Positions 1 through 12,700 of a stretch of DNA of 39,758 nt are shown piece after piece. Made by a program: the position numbers and the translations under genes. The notes under the pieces were generated by a model that saw only the letters and a program-made list of their open reading frames with translations, ran no database searches and was not told the origin of the DNA. The stretch's first letter is position 1, and every line of letters begins with the position of its first letter. Source of the DNA: Nocardia amamiensis NBRC 102102 (GTDB lineage: Bacteria; Actinomycetota; Actinomycetes; Mycobacteriales; Mycobacteriaceae); the NCBI RefSeq assembly GCF_001612745.1, contig NZ_BDBA01000055.1:1-39758 (forward strand), given 5' to 3'.

Positions 1-254
1 AACGTAGGATGTACCATCCCGGATCACCGGGTTGACCACTGCAGATCCGCCTGTATCAGAAACGGTGTCGCGAACGATATGGACGGGGCATGGTCGTGAC
101 GGGCGGATCCACCGCGGTCATCGCGCTCGAATGGAGATCGAAACGCCCGGCTCACGCACGAAGCCGGGTGGCCGATACGACTACACTGAGTCTGACTGCT
201 GTCAGATAGCTTGTACCACCTGATCGTTCCTGTGTCACCGCATGTTCAAAAGTC

Positions 255-284
255 TTGTTTCAGATTTCGAGACGTCGGTAAAAT
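255..284 (+). promoter_or_regulatory. Candidate sigma-70-type promoter for the NRPS operon
   Basis: TTGTTT (255-260) and TAAAAT (279-284) are separated by 18 nt in the most AT-rich part of the leader. Initiation about 7 nt downstream would leave a 5' leader of roughly 225 nt before the NRPS start. This is a match by eye only; actinobacterial promoters are poorly conserved at -35, so the assignment is tentative. Confidence 0.25.
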
Positions 285-503
285 GCCGACACACGGGAGG
301 TGTGGGAGTCGCCGTAGAAGTCGTCACGGGGCCCGATTTCGATTCCGGGCACGGATGGATCGAGCTGTACGCGGTATCCGACCGGCGCGTCGAAGAGCAG
401 GGGTTGCGCCGTTTCGAAGTAGACAAAGCGCATATACAAGGCAGATTTCGGATGCGGTGAGCCGACGTGCTTCCGCTGTGCTCGCGCGCGTCCGGGTATG
501 AAT

Positions 504-508
504 AGGGG
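504..508 (+). promoter_or_regulatory. Ribosome binding site that sets the NRPS start
   Basis: AGGGG at 504-508 lies 7 nt before the ATG at 516. The in-frame ATG at 498 has no purine-rich stretch before it and would place this motif inside the coding region. I therefore take 516 as the start, removing six residues from the longest reading. Confidence 0.65.
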
Positions 509-515
509 TCATGCG

Positions 516-3500
516 ATGAATCTGAAGTCAGACGGAACCGCCGACGGCGATCTGGGACTGATTCCACTCTCGAGGGCGCAGTACGGCATGTGGCTCGCCG
601 ACCATGTGCCCGGCGGACCGGCTGTCAACATCGCACATTACGTCGAGATCCAGGGTCCGGTAGATATCGACGCGTTCGCTCGGGCGGTGTACGACGCCGG
701 GCACGAAACCGAGTCGCTCGTAGTGCGGGTGGTCGAATCCGATGGCCGGCCATACCAATTCGTCGACCGCAGCATCGGCTACGACGATCCTGTGCTGGAT
801 GTCAGCGATACGGACGATCCGGTCGCGACGGCGATGGAGTGGATGCGCCGCGACTACAACACCAAGGCGGTCGACCTGAGCCGGGACCGGCTCACCGAGA
901 CACGGCTGCTCAAGGTCGGCGAAGACCACTATTTCTGGTACGGGCGCGCGCACCATCTCGTGGTCGACGGCTACGGCGCCTTCAACGTCGTCACCAGGAT
1001 CGCCGAGCACTACAATGCCCTGATCGAGGGCAGGCCGCCGACGCCCTTGGTCGCGGCGAGCTTGCGCGACATCATCGAGGCGGAGCGCACGTATCGTGCC
1101 AGCGCCCGGTTCGAATCCGACAAAGCGTACTGGCTCGACAAGGTCGCGGACATTCCGTCGCCGGTGAGCCTGTCCGGCCGCACCGCGCGGTCGAGCAAGG
1201 TCGACCGCGTCGCAGGCTTGCAGCTTCCGTCGCAGTTGTCCGACATGCTGGATCGATTCGCCGACGAGATGGATGCCTCGGCCGCCCAAGTGGTGATCGC
1301 CGCGTTCGCCGCGTTTCTCTCCCGGATGACCGGGACCGATGATGTCGTGCTGTCGATGCCGGTGAGCGCGCGCGTGACGAAGCGCCTGCGCAATGCCGCC
1401 GCGATGCTGGCGAACATGGTGCCGATTCGGTTCGCCATCAGTGCGACGACCACCGTAGAAGAGGTGGTCCGCGCGTCGGTGTCGGAACTCGTGTCGGCCA
1501 TGCGGCACCAGCTGTACCGGTTCGAGGATCTGCGCCGCGACTCGAATGCGCTGGACGCGTCCGCGAACTCGTTCGGTCCGATCGTCAATATCCTGTTCTT
1601 CGATTCGGAGATCCGCCTCGGCTCAGCTGCCGGCCGTTACCGCGCATTGACCTCCGGCGTGCTCGACGACTTGCAGCTGAACCTGTACCGCTCCGGCGCC
1701 GAGGCGCCGCTGCTGATCGAGCTGCACGGCAACGCGAACCTGTACGAACAGGGCGAACTCGAATCGCACGCGCACCGGTTCATCGACTTCCTGTCCCGGC
1801 TGATGGAGTCGCCGCTGGACACGCGCATCGCCGACATCCAGCTCGTCGGCCCGGCCGAGGAACTGCGGATCGTCGAGGAGCTCGCGGGCCGCGACGGCGA
1901 ATCCCCTTCCGCCACATTGGTCGATCTGCTCACGCGACAGGCTGCCGCAACGCCGTCCGCGGTGGCCGTCACCTCCGGCGCGACCTCCCTCACCTACCGC
2001 GAACTGGACGAGCGGTCGAACCGATTCGCCCGCAGGCTCATCGCTCTCGGCGCGGGGCCGGAATCGCTGGTCGCCATCGCGATGCCACGCGACGCGGATC
2101 TGATCATCGCCGTGCTGGGCGTGCTGAAATCGGGAGCAGGCTATCTTCCGCTGGATGTGGCCCACCCGGCCGACCGGCTGGAATACGTGATCAACGACGC
2201 CGGTCCGGTCGCCGTGGTCACGACCCGGAGCATGCGCGCGCAGGTGCCCGGCGACCCCAGCCGCATGGTGCTGTTCGATGACGTTCCCGCTACCGGCGAC
2301 GATGCCGCGGATGCGCTCACCGACGCCGATCGGCGGAGCCCGCTGCGTCCCGGCCACCTCGCCTATGTCATCTACACGTCCGGATCGACCGGTCGTCCGA
2401 AGGGTGTGTCGATCACCCATCGTGCCGTCGCCACCTACCTGGTGAACTCGTGTGCCGAGATCGGAATCCGGTCCGAGGACGTGTGGACGTTGTTCCACTC
2501 CTTCGCGTTCGACTACTCGGTCTGGGAGATCTTCGGGGCGTTGGTCACCGGCGGCCGCGTCGTCGTGGTGGACAGCCTCACCACACGTTCGCCCGACGAC
2601 GTCGTGCGTCTGGCGGCACGCGAGAAGGTGACCGTCTTCAGCCAGACGCCGTCGGCGTTCTACCAGTTCGCGGCCGCCCACCAGCGGTATGCGCAGGACG
2701 GTGCGCCGGAGGGGGAACTCGCCATCCGGTTGGTCATCCTGTCCGGCGAAGCGCTGAACCCGGCCGGGCTGGCCGACTGGTACGAGCACAACCCGGACCT
2801 GCCTGTGCTGGCCAACAGCTACGGGATCACCGAAACGACGGTCTTCGTCACCTACACCGACCTCACCCCGGACGTCGCGGTGCCGGGTGCGCCGAGCACG
2901 GTCGGCCCGGCGCTGCCGGGTTTGCGGACATATGTCCTGGATGACCGCTTGCGTCCGTGCCCGCTGGGTGCTTGGGGCGAGATCTATGTCGCGGGAGATC
3001 AACTCGCTCGCGGCTATCTCAACCGTCCGGCGCTCTCCGCGGGACGGTTCGTCGCCAATCCGTTCGGCACGTCGGGTGAGCGCCTCTATCGCAGCGGCGA
3101 CGTCGCGCGATGGAATCACCAGGGCGAGTTGGAATATCGCGGCCGGGCCGACCAGCAGGTGCAGTTGCGCGGGTTCCGGATCGAGCTGGACGAGATCCGC
3201 AACGCACTGCTGACGCACAGCACTGTCTCGGCAGCGGTGGTGGTCGTCCACCTCCCGGGCACCGAAGCGGCCCGGCTCGTCGGCTACGTCGTGCCGGCCT
3301 GCGATGCCACGTGCACGCCCGACGTCCTCCGCGCCCACGTCGGTGCACTGCTGCCGGAGTACATGGTCCCGGCCGGCATCGTCGTGATCGACGCGGTGCC
3401 GCTGACGGTCAACGGCAAAATGGACTACCGGGCGCTGCCCGAGCCGGTGTTCGATTCCGCCGCGGCGTATGTCGCACCGCGCACGGTGGTCGAGGAGTCG

Positions 3501-3720
3501 ATCGCCGACGTGTTCGCCGAGGTTCTCGGCACGGAGCGGGTCGGCGTGCTGGACAGCTTCTTCGAACTCGGCGGCAATTCGATCACCGCCACCAGCACCG
3601 CCGTGCGCATCGCCGAGGTCACCCGGTGCGACGTGTCGGTGCGCGACCTGTTCACCAAGCCGACGGTGGCCGAACTCGCCGCGCATATCGAAGATGGGCA
3701 CCGCTCCGACCGGCCCGTAC
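516..3720 (+). other. NRPS module 1: starter C, A1, T1
   Basis: The C domain (residues about 16-445, HHLVVDG at 146) sits at the very N terminus with no loading module before it. Its sequence style (AHYVEIQG..., WYGRAHHLVVDGYG, FGPIVNILFFDSE) is closest in my memory to the first C domain of EntF, which takes an aryl donor. Starter C domains of lipopeptide synthetases take fatty acyl donors instead. A1 reads D-Y-W-S-I-S-S-V-F-K at the ten specificity positions by eye and has the GITETTV variant of the A5 motif shared with Thr-type domains such as module 7. The substrate is unresolved, perhaps a hydroxy or polar amino acid. T1 has the normal LGGNS core. Confidence 0.8.
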
Positions 3721-6700
3721 TCAAAGCGGTGCCGCGACCCGAACCCATCCCGCTGGCACCGGCGCAGAACCGGATGTGGCTGGTCAACCAGGCCGACCCG
3801 GACTCGGCGGCCTACAACATTCCCCTCGTGGTGCAGCTGTCCGGACGTCTCGACGCCGAGGCGCTGCGCATGGCGCTGACCGATGTGATCGATCGGCACG
3901 AGTCGCTGCGCACCTGCTACCCCGCCGTGGATGGTACGGGGACACAGGTCATCGTGCCCGCGGAACAGGTCGTCGCGGAACTCGATCTGACGCCGCAGCC
4001 GACCGACCCCGACGACATCGCGCACCGGATTCGCGAGCTGTCCTCGATCGGAACCGACTTGCGTGGACGCCCGCCGATCCGGGTCGCGCTGCTGGCGACC
4101 GCCGACCGGCGACAGCATGTGCTCGTCGTGGTCCTGCACCACATCTGCTGTGACGGCTCGTCGCTGCGTCCACTCGCGGCCGACGTCGCGACCGCCTACG
4201 AGGCGAGGGCGGAAGGCAAGACACCGGACTGGCAGCCCTTGACCGTGCAGTACGCCGACTACAGCAGCTGGCATCGCCGCCTGCTGGGCGACGCGGGCGA
4301 CCCGGATTCGCTCGCGGCACGCCAGTTGCGGTACTGGACAGAGCAACTCGCGGGCATACCGCCGGTGCTGGAGCTGCCCGCGGATCGCCCGCGCCCGGCC
4401 CGCCAATCGATGCTCGGCGACATCGCGGACACCGTGATCGCGGCCGAGACCTTCGCCGGAATCGAGCGGTTGGCTCGCACGGCCGGCGTCACGACCTTCA
4501 TGGTCGTCCATGCCGCGTTGGCCGTGCTGCTGGCCCGGCTGTCGGGTTCGGCGGACATCACCATCGGGACCCCGGTCGCGGGTCGTGGCGAGCGGGCGCT
4601 CGAGCCACTGGTCGGCATGTTCGTCAACACCGTGCCGCTGCGCACCGAGGTGCGTTCCGAGGAACAGTTCATCGCGTTCTTGGCACGAGTCAAAGACACC
4701 GATGTCGATGCTTTCGCCAACAGCGACCTGCCTTACGAGCGCGTCGTGGAGGAACTGCACCCGAAGCGGTCGATGGCCTACGCGCCGCTGTGCCAGGTGT
4801 ATCTCGCCTTCGAGAACATGGATCGCGCGAGCTTGGATCTGTCCGAGCTCACGGTCGAGCTGCTCGATCCGGGAGCCGAACCGGCGAAGGTGGACATCAT
4901 CGTCACGGTCGCGGAGAACACCTCCGGCGGTGGCGATGTCGCACTGCGGATCAACTACGCCACCGACCTGTTCGATCGGGAAACGGTCGAGGAGCTGGCC
5001 GCGCGATTGAATCGGGCGCTCGAGACGTTCGTGGCGAATCCGCGGGCGCGGGTGGGGGATGTGGATCTGTTGTCGGGGATGGAGCGGCTGGGGTTGGTCC
5101 CGGCGTCGGGTGGCCGTGCGGAGGATCCGCGTGTGCTGGCGGAGGTGTTCTCGGTAGCGGACCGCAACGCCCCCGCGGTCGTGTCGGGGGAGCGTGTGGT
5201 GTTGTACGGGGAGTTGGACGACTGGTCGAACCGTGTCGCACGGGTGCTCATCGACTGGGGAGTGGGTCCGGGGGATCAGGTCGCGCTGGCGATGGGGCGG
5301 TCGGTGGAGTTCGTGGTCGGCGTGTGGTCGGTGGCCAAAGCAGGCGCCGCGTTCGTGCCGGTCGACCCGCGGTACCCGAGCGAGCGGGTGGCGCATATGG
5401 TCGCCGACTCCGACGTGGAGGTCGCGATCACGGTCGATGCCGCACGCTCCCTGCTTCCCGGGCATGTGCGGCAGCTGACCCTCGACGACCCGGCGGCGGG
5501 CGCTCTCCTCGCGGCGCAGTCCTCGGCCGCGGTGACCGACGCGGATCGCCTGCGGCCCTGCCGCATCCTCGATACGGCGTACGTGCTGTACACCTCGGGG
5601 TCGACGGGTACGCCGAAGGGGGTGGCGGTCACCCACGAGGGACTGGCGAATTTCGCGGTCGAGCAGCAAGAACGGTATCGGGTCGATCGCCGGTCACGGG
5701 TATTGCAGGTGGCAGCACCGGGATTCGACGCCGTGATGCTCGAATTGCTGATGGCCCATACGAACGGCGCGGTGCTGGTGGTGTCGCCCCCGGAGGTGTT
5801 CGCCGGCACCGAGTTGGCGGCTTTGATTCGGGCGCAGCAGGTTTCGCATGCGTTCGTGACACCGAGTGTGCTGGCGACGATGTCGCCTGCCGGGTTGGAT
5901 TCCTTGCAGGTCCTGGTGGCGGGTGGCGAGGCTGTTTCGGCCGAGACCGTGGCGGTGTGGGCGCCGGGACGGCGGCTGCACAACGGGTACGGGCCCACCG
6001 AAACCACGATCATGGTCGCGATCAGTGATCCGCTGTGCGTCGGCGACCCGGTTACGATCGGGGGCCCGATCCGCGGCGTCGACGCGGTGGTGCTGGATGC
6101 CCGGCTGCGTCCGGTCCCGGTCGGTGTGACCGGCCAGTTGTACGTCTCGGGCGTGCAGCTGTCCCGTGGCTACCTCAATCGCCCCGCGGCCACGGCCGTC
6201 ACTTTTGTCGCCAACCCGTACGGCCCGGCCGGTACACGCATGTACGGCACCGGCGACTTGGCACGCTGGACCGCCGACCACACCCTGGAGTACTTGGGCC
6301 GCACCGACTTCCAGGTGAAGATCCGCGGCCAACGGATCGAGCTCGGCGAAATCGAAGCCGTCCTCGCCGGACATCCCACGGTGGCGACGGCGGTGGCGGT
6401 GGGCGTCGGCACGGACGGCGGATCGCGACTGGCCGCCTACGTGGTGCCCGCCGACGGCGCCGTCGACCCGGCGGAGCTGCTGAAATACGCCGCGCAACGA
6501 TTGCCGTCCCACATGGTCCCGGACACGGTGATGGTGCTCGACACTCTCCCGCTGTCGTCGGTGGGCAAGGTGGATCGACGGGCGTTGCCCGAACCCGAGT
6601 TCGGTGCGGCCACCGAGTTCGTCGCGCCACGCAACGCTGCCGAGCAGATCGTCGCCGATATCTGCGCGGAAGTCCTCGGTATCGATCGTGTCGGCGTCCT

Positions 6701-9700
6701 GGACAGCTTCTTCGATCTCGGCGGCAACTCGCTGTCGGCTACCCGGGCGGCGGCGCGGCTGAGCGGCGCGTTCGGCGTCGAGGTGCCGCTGCGCGCGATT
6801 TTCGAGACGCCGGCCGTCGGGGCATTGGCGGAGCGCTTGCGCACCGCGGAGGCGGCGGGGCGGGAACCGCTGGTGCCACAGGAGCGGCCGGACCGGATCC
6901 CGCTCTCGCCCGCTCAGGCTCGGATGTGGTTCCTCAACCAATTCGACACGACCTCCGCGGTGTACAACATTCCGCTGGTCGTCCGGATGTCGGGTGATCT
7001 CGACGTGGCCGCCATGCACGCCACGATCGCGGATGTGCTGGAACGCCACGAGGCACTGCGCACCGTCTACCCGGACAGCGACAGCGGACCGCACCAGGTG
7101 ATCGTCTCACTGGAGACGGCGCTGCCCCCGCTGACGCCGGTGCCGGTCGCACCGGCCGAGGTCGAGGCGCGCATCGCCGCCGAGGTGATGGCCGGATTCG
7201 ACGTCACCTCCGAGATCCCGTTCCGGATCGCGTTGCTGCGCAGCGCACCCGGCGAGCACACGCTGGTACTCGTCGTCCATCACATCAGCTTCGATGGGTC
7301 GTCGCTCGCGCCGCTGGCCGCGGACCTGATGACCGCGTACAAGGCCCGCGTGCGGGAACAGGCGCCGCAGTGGTCGCCGCTGCCCGTGCAGTACGCGGAT
7401 TACGCCTTGTGGCAACGGAAGTTGCTCGGCAGCGAGGACGACCCGCACAGTCCGACCGTCGCCCAGACCGGGTATTGGCTGAGCGCACTCGCCGATCTGC
7501 CCGAGGTGCTCGACCTGCCCACCGACCGGCCACGGCCGGCGCAGCAGTCCTTCCGCGGCGCGACCGTGTCGACGACCCTGCCCGCCGAACTCCATCGTGC
7601 GGTCGTCGCGCTGGCCCGCCGCCACGACGCCACCGTTTTCATGGTGATGCACGCGGCGTACGCGGCACTGCTGGCGCGGCTTTCGGGAACTGGTGACATC
7701 GCGGTCGGCACGCCGATCGCCGGTCGCGGCGAGCCCGGACTCGACGGCTTGGTCGGCATGTTCGTCAACACGCTGGTGCTGCGCACCCAGATCGAACCCG
7801 GCGCGTCCTTCCTCCGGATCCTGGATCAGGTCCGGGCCACCGACCTGGCCGCGTTCGAGAACGCCGACATCCCGTTCGAGCGCCTGGTCCAGGTGCTGAA
7901 TCCGCCGCGCACCACGGCACACGCACCGTTGACGCAGGTCGGATTCTCCTTCCAGAACATCGAGATTCCCACCGTGGAGTTCGAGGGCTTGACGGTGTCG
8001 ACCCGGATGGTCGATCCGAGTGTGGCCAAATACGACGTGCACCTCAATCTCGTCGACGCCCTGGAGCCGGACGGTGAACCGGGCGACATGGCGGTCGAAT
8101 TCGGTTACGCGACAGACTTGTTCGACGAAGCAACGATCACCTCGATGTTCGACCGCTACCTGCTGCTGCTGCGCGCGGTGGTCGAGGAGCCCGCCCGCGC
8201 CGTCGGCGACATCGACCTGCTGACCACAGCCGAAGCCCGTGAGCTGGCTCGGTACTCGACCGGCAGTACGACACGAGCGCCGTCGATGACTATCGCGGAC
8301 TTGTTCACCGCGCAGGCGGCGGCCACGCCGGACAGCACGGCGCTGCTCGACGCGGAAAGCGGCGCTCGCCTCAGCTACCACGAGTTCGCGGCACGGGTGA
8401 ACTCGCTGGCCCGAGCCTTGATCGGACGCGGTGTCGGCCCGGACACCGTGGTGGCCGTCGCGCTGCACCGCTCGGTCGATCTGCTGGTCACGCTGTATGC
8501 GATCCATGCGGCGGGCGCGGCCTACCTGCCGCTGGATCCGGATCATCCGGTGGAGCGTGTGCGCGCGGTCCTCGCCGCCGCACGGCCGAGGGCGGTCCTC
8601 ACCCGTCCGGCCGACCGGGCGAGTCTGCCCGACGACGTGCCGGTATGGGCACTCGACGGACTCGCAGCCGAGCGCGCCGACGCGTCGCCGGTGACGGACG
8701 ACGACCGGACCCGGCCGCTGCATCCGGCTGATCTGGCGTACGTCATCTACACCTCCGGCTCGACGGGCGTGCCGAAGGGTGTGGCGGTGCCGCATGCCGC
8801 GGTCGTGAATCAGCTCCGGTGGATGCGAGAACACTATGGGCTCGGCGGCGATGACATCATGCTGCTGCGCACGCCGGTCACCTTCGACCTGTCGGTCTGG
8901 GAGCTGTTCTCCGCGTTGACCTGCGGCGCGGCGCTGGTCAACGCGGGTCATGACGCGCAGCGCGACCCACGCGCCGTGGCTGGCCTGCTGGCCGAACACG
9001 GTGTGACGACCGTGGATTTCGTGCCGTCGCTGCTGTCGGCTTTCCTCGAGGTGGCCGCTGCGCACGAGTTCCCGCAGCTGCGGCGGGTGCTGTGCATCGG
9101 TGAGGCGCTGCCAGCCGAGACCGTCCGGCGCTTCAAGGATCTCAGCGCCGCGCGCATCGACAACTTGTACGGACCGACCGAGGCCGCGGTGAGCGTGACT
9201 GCCCACCGCATCGACGCGGTCGACGGCGCCGCGGTACCGATCGGTGTGCCCGAGGCCAACGTGATCGTGCACGTGCTGGACTCCCGGCTGCATCCGGTTC
9301 CGATCGGCGTGACCGGCGAGCTGTACCTGGGCGGCGTCCAGTTGGCCCGCGGCTACCACGACCGCCCCGGTCTGACGGCGGCGACGTTCGTCGCGGACCC
9401 CTTCGGCGACACGGGCCGTGGCCGCCTGTACCGCACCGGCGACCTGGTCCGCTGGGACGAGAGTGGCAGCCTGCGCTATGTCGGCCGCGCCGACACCCAG
9501 GTGAAGGTCCGGGGCCTGCGGATCGAACTGGGCGACATCGAGGCAGCGCTGGTCGCGCACGAACAGGTGAGCGCGGCCGTCACGCAGGTACGCGCCGACG
9601 GACACGATCAGCGGTTGGTGGCCTATGTGGTCGCCGGAGAGGCGTTGGACGCCAAGCAGATCCGGGCCTTCCTGCTCGACCGGCTGCCTGCTTACATGGT

Positions 9701-12700
9701 GCCGTCATCGGTGATCCGGATCGATTCGATCCCGCTCACCGCGAACGGCAAGGTCGACTACCGGTCGCTGCCCGCACCGGACCCGAGCGATGACCAGACC
9801 GCGTACCGCGCTCCGCGAGGGCTCGTCGAACAGACCATCGCCGCGGTCTTCGGCGAACTGTTCGACCGGCCGGAGATCGGCGCCGATGACAACTTCTTCG
9901 ACCTGGGCGGCAATTCGCTCATCGCGACGCGCGCGCTGAGCCGCATCGGCGACGTCGTCGACGTGTCCATCCCGGTCCGCGTCATCTTCGAGGCGCCAAC
10001 CGTCGCCGACCTCGCCGAGCGCATCGCACGGCTGCGTGCGGTGCCGAGTCTTCCCGCGCCGGTCCGGAAACCGCGCCCGGATCGGATTCCGCTGTCGCAC
10101 GCGCAAACCCGGATGTGGTTCCTCAACCAGTTCGATCCGGATGCACCGGGATACATTGTGCCGCTGGCGATTCGCCTCGAAGGCGTGCTCGACCTCGAGG
10201 CGCTGACCGCGGCCATCGGCGATGTCTTGGAGCGGCACGAGAGCCTGCGGACGGTGTATCCAGCCGTCGACGGTACGCCGGCTCAGGTCGTGCTGGACGC
10301 GGCCGATGTCCTCGCCACCTTCGATCTGACGCCGCAGCCGGTCGGCGAGCGAGAGCTGTCCCGGCTGCTGGCGGAGTTCTCCAGCCTCGGTTTCGACGTG
10401 GCCAAGGGCGCGCCGGTACGCATAGCGCTGTACCAGCTGTCGGACGAGGCGTGGACGGTCGCGTTGGCCGCGCATCACATCAGCTGCGACGGCTTTTCGG
10501 TGGCGCCGCTGGCCGCGGACCTGGTGACGGCCTATCGAGCGCGGTCGGGCGGAAAGGCGCCGGAGTGGGCGCCGCTTGCCGTGCAATTCGCCGATTACGC
10601 CCTCTGGCAGCGCGAGGTGCTCGGCTCGGCGGACGACCCGTGTTCCTACGTCGCCCGCGACATCGCCTATTGGCGAACCCAACTCGCCGGGATACCGGAT
10701 CTGCTCGAGTTGCCGACCGACCGGCCGAGGCCGGTCGAGCAGACCCAGCGCGGCGCGGTGATCCATGTGGCGATCCCCGGCGAGCTGCAGGGCCGGGTCG
10801 AGGCGCTGGCGCGCCGAGCCGCAGCCACCCCGTTCATGGTGGTGCACACGGCACTGGCGGTGTTGTTGTCGCGCCTGTCCGGCAGCGATGACGTCACCAT
10901 CGGCGTGCCGCACGCGGGCCGCGGCGACCGGTCGCTGGACAACCTGGTCGGAATGTTCGTCAACACCTTGGTGATGCGCACCCGGATCACTCTCGACCAG
11001 ACCTTCCTGAGCCTGCTGGATCAGGTGCGGCGCACCGACATCGAGGCCTTCGACCACGCCACCGTTCCGTTCGAGCAGCTGGTGGACGCGCTGAAGCCGG
11101 CGCGGTCGACCGCGCACACGCCGTTGTTCCAGGTGCTGCTCGCCTACCAGAACATGGCGCAGGCGCGCGTCGAACTCCCGGATCTCACCGTCGAGAGCGT
11201 GGACCCCGGCGAACGTGCCGCGATCTACGACTTGCTGCTCATGCTGACCGAAGGTCATGGCGCGCACAACGAACCGACCGGCATGACATTGCGCCTGACC
11301 TACGCCACGGACCTCTTCGACGAGGATTCCGTGCGGCGCTTCGCCGAGCGATTCATCCGCGTCCTGGATGCCGCCGCGACCGACGCCGAGTCGGCCATCG
11401 GTGCGATCGACCTCCTCGACGAGGCCGAACTTCAGCAGGTGCTGGAGCGCTGGAACGACACCGGAGGCTCCGCCGCAGCCGGCCGGACGCTCGTCGACGC
11501 GTTCGACGAACAAGTCGCGCGCACTCCGGACCGTCCGGCGCTCTGCCTTCCCGGCGCAAGCGCGGTGACCTACCGGGACTTCGACGCGCAGGTCAATCGT
11601 CTGGCCCGGTGGCTCATCGCGCGTGGTGCGGGACCGGAAAGTATTGTGGCGGTGGCGATCCGGCGGTCGACCGAGCTCATCACAGCGCTGTACGCGGTGG
11701 TGAAATCGGGAGCCGCGTTCCTGCCCGTCGACCCGGACCACCCGAGCGCGCGGATCACGAACGTACTGAACACGGCACAGCCGCTGATGGTGCTGACCAC
11801 ATCCGCCGATGGCGAGGCTCTGCCCGGCACCTGCGTGTCCGTTCCGATCGATCGGCTGGACATCGCCGATCTGCCCGAAGAGCCGATCACGGATGCGGAG
11901 CGGCGGGCACCGCTGCGGCCGGACAACGTCGCCTACGTGCTGTTCACCTCCGGCTCCACCGGCGTTCCGAAGGGCGTCGCGCTGACCCATGCCGCGACCA
12001 TGAGTCAGTTGGAGTGGGCGCAGCAGCAGTGGCCGCACGACGCGTCCGACGCGGTGCTGCACAAGACGCCGATCACGTTCGACATCGCCGTGTGGGAGTT
12101 GTTCTGGCCGTTGCAGACCGGAGCGAACGTCGTGGTCGCCGAGCCCGGCGGGCATCGCGATCCGGCGTATCTGGCCGACGTCATCGCGCGTCACCAGATC
12201 ACCACCGTGCACTTCGTCCCGTCCATGCTCGACGTTCTCCTCGAGTCCACCGCCGCCCGACTGTCGTCGATCCGGCGGGTATTCGTCGCGGGTGAGGCGC
12301 TGGCGCAACGGACGGTCGACGCCGCCGCGCGAGTGTTCGGGGACGCGGACCTGGTGAACTGGTACGGACCGGCGGAAGCGGAGGTCGTCACGGCTCAGCG
12401 GTGCGAGCCAGGCGCGGCAACCACGACGGTTCCGATCGGTGCACCGGCATCCGGGATGAAGGTGTACGTCCTCGACTCGCGGTTGCGGCCGGTGCCGGTC
12501 GGTGTCGTCGGTGAGTTGTACGTTTCGGGCATCCAGTTGGCGCGCGGTTATCACACGCGCGCCGACCTCACCTGCGGGGCCTTCGTCGCACACCCCTTCG
12601 GCGCCGAGGGTGAGCGCCTGTACCGCACCGGCGACTTGGTTCGCTGGCGCGCGGCCGGAGAACTGGAGTATTTGGGCCGCAGCGACTTCCAGGTGAAGGT

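Larger units (their letters stand above)
1..515 (+). other. Non-coding leader upstream of the NRPS gene
   Basis: No convincing gene is visible here. The short open frames (32-223, 211-501, 242-460) lack the G/C-rich third positions of the real genes nearby, lack clear ribosome binding sites and resemble nothing I recognise. A small stem (CCCGG/CCGGG around 18-31) could be the tail of a terminator from an upstream gene, but it is weak. The stretch at about 230-285 is noticeably more AT-rich than the rest and is the likeliest place for the NRPS promoter. No MbtH-like gene and no acyl- or aryl-activating gene is present in this leader. Confidence 0.6.

Noticed and set aside
32..501. Small plus-strand ORFs in the NRPS leader
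   Set aside because: No third-position bias, no ribosome sites and no resemblance to known leader or MbtH-like peptides.
498..515. ATG at 498 as the NRPS start
   Set aside because: No ribosome site precedes it, whereas AGGGG is correctly spaced before the ATG at 516.
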